From a bacterium HR33 (GTDB lineage: Bacteria; Gemmatimonadota; Gemmatimonadetes; Gemmatimonadales; GWC2-71-9): DNA of 64,000 nucleotides. How positions within the stretch are numbered: position 1 is the first letter of the stretch; the number at the start of each line of letters is the position of its first letter. This document shows, piece by piece, positions 26,136-31,567 of this stretch. Below the pieces are notes generated by a model. It saw only the letters and a list, made by a program, of their open reading frames with translations. It did no database searches and was not told where the DNA came from. The translations under genes were made by a program, and so were the position numbers. Location: positions 789,608-853,607 of the forward strand of contig BEIJ01000002.1 of the NCBI GenBank assembly GCA_002923375.1, written 5' to 3'.

Positions 26136-26180
26136 TCGAACGCTTGTTCGAATGCTACAGGCTCCGGCGGGGCGGGTCAA
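26133..26180 (-). promoter_or_regulatory. tetR/paa promoter with palindromic operator overlapping the start codon
   Basis: Read on the minus strand, a -35-like TTGACC (26180-26175), a 17-base spacer and a -10-like TAGCAT (26157-26152) precede the tetR ATG. A perfect 9-base inverted repeat, CATTCGAAC-GCTT-GTTCGAATG (26133-26154), covers the end of the -10 and the start codon itself. Repressor bound here would block its own promoter and the whole operon. The predicted leader is only about 10 bases and has no ribosome binding site. Confidence 0.72.
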
Positions 26181-26193
26181 GCAGCGGGTCCTT

Positions 26194-26216
26194 AACTTTG
26201 CTCCCATGCCAGCGTC
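26194..26216 (+). promoter_or_regulatory. Candidate ECF-type promoter of the sigma operon
   Basis: AAC (26194-26196) and CGTC (26213-26216) are separated by 16 bases, the arrangement typical of promoters read by ECF sigma factors. It ends 9 bases before the GTG start of the ECF gene, which suggests autoregulation. This is pattern-based only. Confidence 0.5.
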
Positions 26217-26225
26217 TCTTACGGT

Positions 26226-26774
26226 GTGACAGCTCCGATGCCGGAAACCCAAAGCTCCGATCAGGATCTCATAGAGCGCTGGCGTCGGGGCGACGAGGCG
26301 GCCGCGGCCGAGCTGGTGCGCCGGCATGCGCGGGCGGTGGCGCAATTCTTGGCCGGCGCGGGGGCCGGCGGCGACTTGGAGGACTTGGTGCAGGAAGCCT
26401 TTTTCAGGGCGTTTCGCAGAATCGACACGTTTCGCGGAGGTGCCAGCTTCAGGACCTGGGTGATGGCGATAGCCTCCAACGCCCTCAAGGACCTCAGGCG
26501 GCGAGAAAGGCGGCGCATCAGGCTGGATCCCCTGGATCGCGACGCGGCGCACCACAATACTCCCTACGAGGATGCCAGGGCTAGCGAGCTGCAAAGCCGA
26601 TTCGAGCAGGGCGTTTCACGTCTGCCGCCGATGCAGCGGGACGTTTTTCTCTTGCGGGCTCAGCAGGGGCTGAGTTACGAGGAGATAGCAGCGGCCCTGG
26701 GGACCACACCCGGGGCGGCGCGGGTGCACTACCATCACGCGGTGCAGCGGCTCAAAAAGCTTTTGGAGGAATGA
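26226..26774 (+). CDS. ECF-subfamily RNA polymerase sigma factor
   Basis: 182 residues from GTG 26226 (ATG 26238 is an equally possible start). Sigma region 2 reads DLVQEAFFRAFRRIDTFRGGASFRTWVMAIASNALKD. Region 4 reads LPPMQRDVFLLRAQQGLSYEEIAAALGTTPGAARVHYHHAVQRLKKLL. It lacks regions 1 and 3, as expected for the ECF group. The stop overlaps the anti-sigma start (ATGATGG). With the anti-sigma and Spy-like genes it forms a compact envelope-response operon. Confidence 0.93.
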   Translation: MTAPMPETQSSDQDLIERWRRGDEAAAAELVRRHARAVAQFLAGAGAGGDLEDLVQEAFFRAFRRIDTFRGGASFRTWVMAIASNALKDLRRRERRRIRLDPLDRDAAHHNTPYEDARASELQSRFEQGVSRLPPMQRDVFLLRAQQGLSYEEIAAALGTTPGAARVHYHHAVQRLKKLLEE

Positions 26775-27178
26775 TGGAAGAGCGCGATTTGGAGCGAATG
26801 GCCCGGCGTTTGGGCCACGAGAGGGCCGAGGCCCTCGATCCAGAACGCGTGGCGCGAGGCGTCTTGGATCGGTTGCGAACCGAGGCGGCGCCCGGCAGAG
26901 CGCGGAGGGTGGTATGGTCTGCTCCGCAGCTGCTTCGCCTCGCCGCGGTGTTGGTGTTGTTCCTGGCCGGAGGCCTTCTCTTCTTGAGCCTGCCGCCGGC
27001 AGACAAGCCCGAGACTCGGATGGTGGCGGTACCGGAATTGTACGAACTTTCCGAGGACCAGCTAGTGGAGGTGCTCGATTCCCTTGCGCTCGAGGCCCCG
27101 GTGTTCGAACATGTGGTAGTCTTGAGCGATCTGGGCGAAGCGGAACTGCGCGAGCTTTTGAGAGCGATGGAGGGGTGA
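26771..27178 (+). CDS. Membrane anti-sigma factor
   Basis: The 135-residue protein has an N-terminal cytosolic helical part (MARRLGHERAEALDPERVARGVLDRLR), one TM helix at about 51-73 and a C-terminal external part rich in acidic residues. There is no HxxxCxxC zinc motif. The Asp/Leu-rich LSEDQLVEVLDSL region is typical of single-pass regulators encoded next to ECF genes. Either ATG of the ATGATG could be used. Context gives the function: it should hold the ECF sigma factor inactive. Confidence 0.78.
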   Translation: MMEERDLERMARRLGHERAEALDPERVARGVLDRLRTEAAPGRARRVVWSAPQLLRLAAVLVLFLAGGLLFLSLPPADKPETRMVAVPELYELSEDQLVEVLDSLALEAPVFEHVVVLSDLGEAELRELLRAMEG

Positions 27179-27693
27179 TGGCCCGTTTTGTATCAGTGTT
27201 TTCCTGCTGGCTGGCGCTGGCGGCGCCGCTGAGCGCGGTTCTGGTCGCCCAGCAACCGCCGGCAGCGGAGCGTCTCAGACAGCAGATCGTGCAGCGATTC
27301 GTGGAAACCTACCGTACGCAGGCCGGTCTTACGGCGGAGCAGCAGGAAAAGTTCGGCGAGGTGTTTCGCCGCTCCATGCAGCGGAGGGAAGAGTTGCAGC
27401 GCCGCCAGCGGGAGCTGTGGCAGGCGTTGGAGGGCCAGATGCGGCCTGGGGTGGCGGCGGATCCCGATTCGGTGACCAAGCTGATGGACGCGATCTTGGC
27501 TAACAGCGCGGCGCTGGTGGAGCAGGCCAGGGCGGAACAGCGGGAGTATGCGACCTTCCTTACTCCGGTGCAGCGGGCGCAGTTGTTCATCATGTGGGAA
27601 CGGTTCCAGCGCCAGATCGAGCAGGTGCGGCGGCGGATGGGTCCCATGCGGGAGCCGGCGGGTGAGATAGACGTGGTGCGCCCGCCTGAGTGA
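27178..27693 (+). CDS. Spy/CpxP-like periplasmic protein
   Basis: ATG 27178 shares one base with the anti-sigma stop (TGATG), giving 171 residues. A signal peptide (LALAAPLSAVLVAQQ) is followed by an all-helical, Gln/Arg/Glu-rich chain. LTAEQQEKFGEVFRRSMQRR and FLTPVQRAQLFIMWERFQRQ are two LTxxQ-type motifs, as in Spy, CpxP and heavy-metal sensor relatives. It is probably a periplasmic chaperone or stress sensor for the upstream sigma/anti-sigma pair. Confidence 0.8.
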   Translation: MARFVSVFSCWLALAAPLSAVLVAQQPPAAERLRQQIVQRFVETYRTQAGLTAEQQEKFGEVFRRSMQRREELQRRQRELWQALEGQMRPGVAADPDSVTKLMDAILANSAALVEQARAEQREYATFLTPVQRAQLFIMWERFQRQIEQVRRRMGPMREPAGEIDVVRPPE

Positions 27694-27927
27694 GAGAAGC
27701 GTAGGATTTCCACCGCTGCGGTTTTCTCTAGGTCGCTGGGCTTCGATCGCTCCTCCGGCTCGTACCCATCAGCGCTCGCTCGTATCGGGCGCCACCTATC
27801 GCTTCTACCCTAATCGCATACCACACCTCACCGAATTCGCCTACGGGCGTGCGGGGTTTGGTTTTTCCGCAGTCTTGCCACTTCGGCGGCCCGGGGCGCT
27901 CCTGATCTCTGGGCGCGGGGTTCGGGT

Positions 27928-27956
27928 ATTGTTGAACCCTGCCTCCCAGGGTTTAA
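27928..27956 (+). promoter_or_regulatory. Candidate promoter of tRNA-Leu
   Basis: TTGTTG (27928-27933), a 17-base spacer and TTTAAT (27951-27956) lie 18 bases before the tRNA. The spacer contains a 7-base inverted repeat, AACCCTG-CCTCC-CAGGGTT (27934-27952), which might instead be a terminator for the upstream operon. Confidence 0.4.
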
Positions 27957-27974
27957 TTTACTGCTAGTGGTGTA

Positions 27975-28057
27975 GCCCGAGTGGCGGAATGGCAGACGCG
28001 CCGGACTCAAAATCCGGTGGGGGCAACCCCGTGAGAGTTCGACTCTCTCCTCGGGCA
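27975..28057 (+). tRNA. tRNA-Leu (anticodon CAA)
   Basis: An 83-base tRNA with acceptor GCCCGAG pairing CTCGGGC and discriminator A, without an encoded CCA. The anticodon stem CCGGA/TCCGG holds the loop CTCAAAA, so the anticodon is CAA and reads UUG. A long variable arm (TGGGGGCAACCCCGT) and the T-arm GAGAGTTCGACTCTC are clear, as expected for a class II tRNA. Its 3' part is the left attachment site of the adjacent island. Confidence 0.95.
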
Positions 28058-28062
28058 TCGTT
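28006..28062 (+). repeat. attL: tRNA-side copy of the 57-bp direct repeat
   Basis: It covers the anticodon loop to just past the tRNA end and differs from the distal copy only at 28016 (g here, a there). The repeat ends at CATCGTT, after which the flanks diverge. Confidence 0.9.
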
Positions 28063-28096
28063 GTAAGACAAGCACTTACGGATTTTATCCCCATCG

Positions 28097-28431
28097 CTAC
28101 CTGGCCTCCACAGTCCGAAACTGTCCCCGAATTGTCCCCAAACTCGCCAGTTTCTGCACTCCCTCGGCCAGGTCCCGTTCGTTCACGATGTCGTAGCGAT
28201 CGAACACCGAGCGGGTCTTGTGTCCGGTCAGGGCCATAGCCACCCGTTCCGGCACTCCTGCGCGAACGAGGTTCCTTGCAGCCGTCCGGCGCAGGTCGTG
28301 GAACGTTTGTCCCAGTAGCTGGGGGCGAACCACCACCTTCTTGCCGTTCCGGATTTCGGCGGCCGCTGCTCTTCGAGCAGGGCCCGGAGCCTCGAGGTGC
28401 TGGCGACCGGCGGGTTCTCACGGGCGAACAC
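28097..28431 (-). pseudogene. Tyrosine integrase C-terminal remnant
   Basis: The frame ending at 28097 encodes [35 protein letters not shown] and an NERDL segment. These are the Arg, His-x-x-Arg region and Tyr of the tyrosine recombinase active site. The preceding homologous stretch ([10 protein letters not shown]...LRALLEEQR) lies in another frame, and about 50 residues normally between these blocks are missing or scrambled. The N-terminal DNA-binding and first Arg domains are absent. It is adjacent to the attachment site, as is usual for an island integrase. Confidence 0.85.
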
Positions 28432-29021
28432 ATCGGCTCGCAGTCCTCCTCATTGGGTCTGCCGCTGCCACCTATACTGCTCGCGGACGTGTGCAAGGAA
28501 CTCGCGGTTGGATTCATACTGCCTTCCGTCAGATCTTAGCGCGGTTCACGAGTACGCCCATGCGGTTTTGGACGCCGATGTGGCAGCCGAGGCGCGCTCC
28601 GTGGAGCCGCGCCGGCGGGCGAGCTGCCGCGCGGGATTTGGGTGCCGATTGCGAGACGAAGCGGCGGTCCATCGGCCAAACGGAAGTCCTCGCCATGGAG
28701 GGTTATCGGTGTTGGAGGCGCGGGAGCTCGAGCTCGTCATCAAGCCCGCGGTTCGCACCCAGCTCGTTTCTGCCGATACGCGGGGGCTGGTCGAGGGTGC
28801 GATCGCGGCGGGTAGGATCTTGGTAATCCACGTGAAGGTAAACGACAAGGCCGAGCTGGACGCGCTGGTTGAGTGGAGCGAGCTAGTGGATGACGGCGAG
28901 GCCGGGTGCCACGAGGGATCCCCTCGGTTCGCGACCTGTTGGATGCGCCGGGCGCGTAAGCAGGGCCGACAGCCCGCCGCCGAGCCCGGTTGAATGAAGT
29001 AAGCGGCTATTTGCTAGAGCT
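28432..29021. other. 590-base stretch without a recognisable gene
   Basis: Open frames exist on the plus strand (for example ending near 28993) but have no recognisable family, ribosome binding site or stable frame bias. The region between the integrase remnant and vapC probably contains decayed island DNA. Confidence 0.5.
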
Positions 29022-29438
29022 TCACTTCTCCCGCGGCCGCCACAGGGGCGTACCCAGCACGCGGAAGTGCTCGTCGTAGGTCCACACTTCGAGATGCAAT
29101 CGCTCGGCGAGCACTGAAGCCACCGCGTCGAACAGGGACATAGGAAGGTCGGCGTGGGCTCCGAGCCGGGCGAGAGCCTGGCGGTAGTCTTGGAGAGAGG
29201 GATTCAAAAGCGCCGCGCCGGCGAGAAGCTCCTGGCCGAATCGGACCGCGCGCCTACTCCCTAAACGGTACAGCACCAAGGTGTACGCTTCGGCAAAGGT
29301 GGGGTACGCGACGGCGACCCCTATTTCCTGTCGCGCAAGTAGGTCCAGCTCCGCGCGGGCTCTGGCGTGGTACTGGTCGTCCGGGTCCACAGCCGCATAG
29401 AGCGGTCCGGTGTCGGCCAGCACTACGCGGGCCCGCAC
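29022..29438 (-). CDS. vapC: VapC-type PIN-domain ribonuclease toxin
   Basis: The 138-residue protein has the PIN acidic residues in order: VVLADTGPLYAAVD near the start, a mid Glu in PTFAEAYTLVLYRLG, and the late SLFDAVASVLAERL and VWTYDEHF segments. VapC toxins cleave RNA (often tRNA or rRNA) when not neutralised. It begins 6 bases after the antitoxin stop, within the tRNA-Leu island. A GTG start is used. All catalytic positions seem intact, so the toxin is likely functional. Confidence 0.88.
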   Translation of the reverse strand: MRARVVLADTGPLYAAVDPDDQYHARARAELDLLARQEIGVAVAYPTFAEAYTLVLYRLGSRRAVRFGQELLAGAALLNPSLQDYRQALARLGAHADLPMSLFDAVASVLAERLHLEVWTYDEHFRVLGTPLWRPREK

Positions 29439-29444
29439 GCCGGT

Positions 29445-29681
29445 CTACCCGGCTAGCACCGCGTCGTGATCGGTGCTGGTAGAGCGCGTTCCGCTCCCCC
29501 GGCGAGCGGGCGTGAGCTTGAGTCGCTTGGCCGCGCCCGGCAAGTAGCCGCGCTCCGCCAGGAACGCCGCCAGCGCGTCGTGGACGACGGACGTCAAAGA
29601 GGGTACCGGGCGTTGGTCGGCGAGGTACGCCTCCAACGCAGGCGCGATGTCGTCCGGGATAGTCACCGTAGCACGTCTCAT
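29445..29681 (-). CDS. vapB: VapB-like ribbon-helix-helix antitoxin
   Basis: ATG 29681 gives 78 residues. The N-terminal strand RRATVTIPDDIAPALEAYLA and the helices up to VVHDALAAFLAERGYL form a ribbon-helix-helix DNA-binding domain. The basic, flexible tail (KRLKLTPARRGSGTR) should wrap the PIN toxin encoded next. The in-frame upstream extension belongs to a different, decayed gene (DUF932 fragment). A palindrome in its promoter probably binds the antitoxin. Confidence 0.82.
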   Translation of the reverse strand: MRRATVTIPDDIAPALEAYLADQRPVPSLTSVVHDALAAFLAERGYLPGAAKRLKLTPARRGSGTRSTSTDHDAVLAG

Positions 29682-29689
29682 GGACCTGC

Positions 29690-29718
29690 ATGTTATCACC
29701 ATTTGGTGAAGAACGCAA
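29690..29718 (-). promoter_or_regulatory. vapBC promoter with operator palindrome
   Basis: On the minus strand, TTGCGT (29718-29713), 17 bases, then TAACAT (29695-29690). The spacer carries the perfect inverted repeat TCACCA-TT-TGGTGA (29696-29709, plus-strand reading), suited to a ribbon-helix-helix antitoxin. The start codon follows only 8 bases after the -10, so the transcript would have almost no leader. Confidence 0.6.
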
Positions 29719-29735
29719 GTAACCCGCCCTCGAGC

Positions 29736-29912
29736 GTGATTGTTCGACAGCAGGCCGTAGGGGACAACTTCTTCGGCGAAGACCTCCGACACCGCCGGGT
29801 CCGTCAGCTTGAAGCGGACCAGCATCCACACGTCGCGCCCGCCCCGTAGCGCCCCGGCGGTCTCGATGTCGGCGAGGCCATTGTCGATCAGGGCTGCAAG
29901 ATCCGATGGCAT
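29736..29912 (-). pseudogene. DUF932 (phage/plasmid-like protein) internal fragment
   Basis: About 59 codons, including GLADIETAGALRGGRDVWMLVRF and VPYGLLSNNH, match the conserved core of DUF932/TIGR03299 proteins, found on phages and plasmids. Normal members have about 300 residues; the rest is missing on both sides, and the frame runs on into vapB. It is a relic that marks the island as mobile DNA. Confidence 0.65.
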
Positions 29913-30166
29913 GGCGCTGACCCTCTGTGCGACACGACGCCAAGATGCCCGTCAGCAATCACTGCGGCTAGAGACCCAGGGGGCGTTTGGACCTGCCCGG
30001 CAACCCCGCTAGCAGCCAAGCACCGCACCGGTCCTCGGAGCAGAGGGAGTGGTGGGCGTAAAGATGGCCCCCGTTGCTACGGAACGTGGGGCGAATGCAC
30101 TCACCCTGCTAGCGGGGTCCCCCCGCGAACTCGTATACTGGATAGAGAAGCGCTGCTGGGGGCTAT

Positions 30167-30598
30167 ATGATGCTTACGGCATTCACCACACGGTTTGGCT
30201 TCCTTGTCGTATCAGCGGTCCTGTCTGCGGGGGCCCACCTCCGTGCCCAAGAAATCGGTCGAATCTGGACCCCTGAAGAAGCACGGGCGCACGTCGGAGA
30301 AACCGGCACAGTCTGCGGAGCGGTAGCCAGCGCTCGCTACGCCGCCCAAAGCCGCGGCCGGCCGACGTTCCTAAACCTCGGCCGGCCCTATCCGAACCAG
30401 ATTTTCACTGTCGTGATCTGGGGTGAGAACCGGGCCAAATTTCAACCGCCTCCCGAAACTTTTTACATGGGCAAGAAAATCTGCGTCACGGGCCGCGTCA
30501 CGGAGTTCCGGGGGGTGCCGGAGATAGTGGTCAGCTCACCGGATGCGATACGCGTGGAAGGAATACCCGGTAACCGTCGGGACCGTACACGGCTTTGA
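30167..30598 (+). CDS. Secreted OB-fold (nucleic-acid-binding type) protein
   Basis: The 143-residue protein has a signal peptide (FGFLVVSAVLSAGAHLRAQ) and an OB-fold core: VCGAVASARYAAQSRGRPTFLN, FTVVIWGENRAKF and ICVTGRVTEFRGVPEIVV. The order of strands matches OB-fold domains of the tRNA/helicase anticodon-binding type, here exported. Related domains are fused to secreted nucleases in other bacteria. Either ATG of ATGATG may start it. It is inside the island, so probably acquired. Confidence 0.75.
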   Translation: MMLTAFTTRFGFLVVSAVLSAGAHLRAQEIGRIWTPEEARAHVGETGTVCGAVASARYAAQSRGRPTFLNLGRPYPNQIFTVVIWGENRAKFQPPPETFYMGKKICVTGRVTEFRGVPEIVVSSPDAIRVEGIPGNRRDRTRL

Positions 30599-30643
30599 CC
30601 AGCTAACGTGGCCAGTCGGTCCCGGACCTCCCGCGTCGTTCGG

Positions 30644-30683
30644 TTGGTAAATTTACATGGCAATTGGTAGATTCACATGGCAA
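30644..30683. repeat. Two tandem 20-bp repeats
   Basis: TTGGTAAATTTACATGGCAA (30644-30663) is followed directly by a copy differing at two positions (30664-30683). The second unit contains the ATG of the next gene, and the first carries an out-of-frame ATG. Confidence 0.8.
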
Positions 30684-30985
30684 TCGGCAGGGACCATGCG
30701 GCCAGTATTGCGCTAGAGTATCTGCTGCAAGCTGACAAGAGAAATCCAGCGGCTGTCGGGGAGCGCTCGGCCAAGGCGAGCGTCAGGATCGGGCACGTAT
30801 TTTCGCTTGACGAGATTCCGTTCCGGGCCCCTCTTATCTATGGCTTCGATGCTGATGCCCTCCGGGAATGCTGGATAGCGCACGTAGACCGCGGGTTCAG
30901 GGCGATCGCCAGCAGCGAAATCATTCTGGTTTCAAAAGAAACCGACAAGGTACTTTACCACGGACCCGCTGGCGACGAAGGGTAG
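30677..30985 (+). CDS. Hypothetical small protein in the island
   Basis: The 102-residue protein starts MAIGRDHAASIALEYLLQ and ends with SSEIILVSKETDKVLYHGPAGDEG. The ECWIAH...I(L)VSKETDKVLYHG arrangement resembles small alpha/beta proteins such as YrhB-type immunity proteins, but no family can be assigned firmly. There is no signal peptide or TM helix. It lies 78 bases after the OB-fold gene on the same strand. Confidence 0.55.
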   Translation: MAIGRDHAASIALEYLLQADKRNPAAVGERSAKASVRIGHVFSLDEIPFRAPLIYGFDADALRECWIAHVDRGFRAIASSEIILVSKETDKVLYHGPAGDEG

Positions 30986-31176
30986 CCCTCGTGTTCTTCA
31001 CAGCGCCTCCTGAGAGCATTACCAGCTCCCACTGGATTTAGAATCCTGCTCGGGATCCAGAGCGGACGTGCGCAGGCAGAGCTCCTGCGCGCCGGCCGGC
31101 TCGCTTTGCCGACCGCCGCCCACCCGGCGGGTCATGCGCAAAACCTCCAAGCGCTGGAGCGGGTCAAGAACCCCTC

Positions 31177-31225
31177 GGACAAAACGGACAAAAACCGGGC
31201 CGCCGGACTTTTGTCCGTTCTGTCC
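31177..31225. repeat. Long inverted repeat (17-base arms, one mismatch)
   Basis: GGACAAAACGGACAAAA (31177-31193) is complementary to 31209-31225 except at one position, with a 15-base GC-rich loop. A further TTTTGTCC follows at 31228-31235. The transcript would form a strong stem in either direction. Confidence 0.8.
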
Positions 31226-31439
31226 ATTTTGTCCACAGAAAAAGCTCCGAGCCGGGAGCATACCGGCCCGGTGAAGCACCCTGTCCCACTGTCCCCTAAA
31301 TGTCCCCGTACTCTAGGCCACTAGAGGCAAAGCCTGTCTCAGGGAGGATTGTTGACACACTCCGTAACCCCTTGCTAGAGCCCCACCTGGACGCCAGTTT
31401 TGCTCTCTTGTCACTACCTGCGAAACGGTTATCTTTGAC

Positions 31440-31496
31440 CTCAAAATCCAGTGGGGGCAACCCCGTGAGAGTTCGACTCTCTCCTCGGGCATCGTT
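31440..31496 (+). repeat. attR: distal copy of the tRNA-Leu 3' part
   Basis: A 57-base copy of 28006-28062 with a single mismatch at 31450. It lacks the 5' half of the tRNA, so is not a second tRNA gene. It ends 71 bases before the repeat lipoprotein stop. Confidence 0.9.
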
Positions 31497-31567
31497 CGTT
31501 GCCGCCATTGCCGGACCGGCGAATCGCCGGAATCTCTGCGGCCTATTCGGCTACGAAAAGCCGCGGT

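Larger units (their letters stand above)
28006..31496. mobile_element. Decayed genomic island integrated in tRNA-Leu
   Basis: A 57-base direct repeat of the tRNA 3' part (28006-28062 and 31440-31496, 56 of 57 identical) bounds about 3.4 kb. Inside are a tyrosine-integrase remnant beside the tRNA, a VapBC pair, a DUF932 fragment, an OB-fold secreted protein, a small hypothetical and several non-coding stretches. Integrase next to attL and a restored tRNA gene are classic for such elements. The broken integrase implies it can no longer excise by itself. Confidence 0.85.
30986..31567. other. 582-base gene-free stretch with hairpin and attR
   Basis: It lies between the last island ORF and the stop of the repeat lipoprotein. 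It holds a long inverted repeat (31177-31225) and the distal attachment repeat (31440-31496). Several open frames on both strands show no family resemblance. Confidence 0.6.

Noticed and set aside
27694..27974. Small ORFs between the Spy-like gene and the tRNA
   Set aside because: No start with ribosome binding site and no recognisable peptide; treated as intergenic.
28397..28993. 198-codon plus-strand ORF in the island
   Set aside because: It overlaps the integrase remnant antisense, lacks a ribosome binding site and has no family resemblance.
31440..31496. Second tRNA-Leu gene
   Set aside because: Only the 3' part is present; the acceptor 5' strand and D arm are missing, so it is an attachment-site copy.
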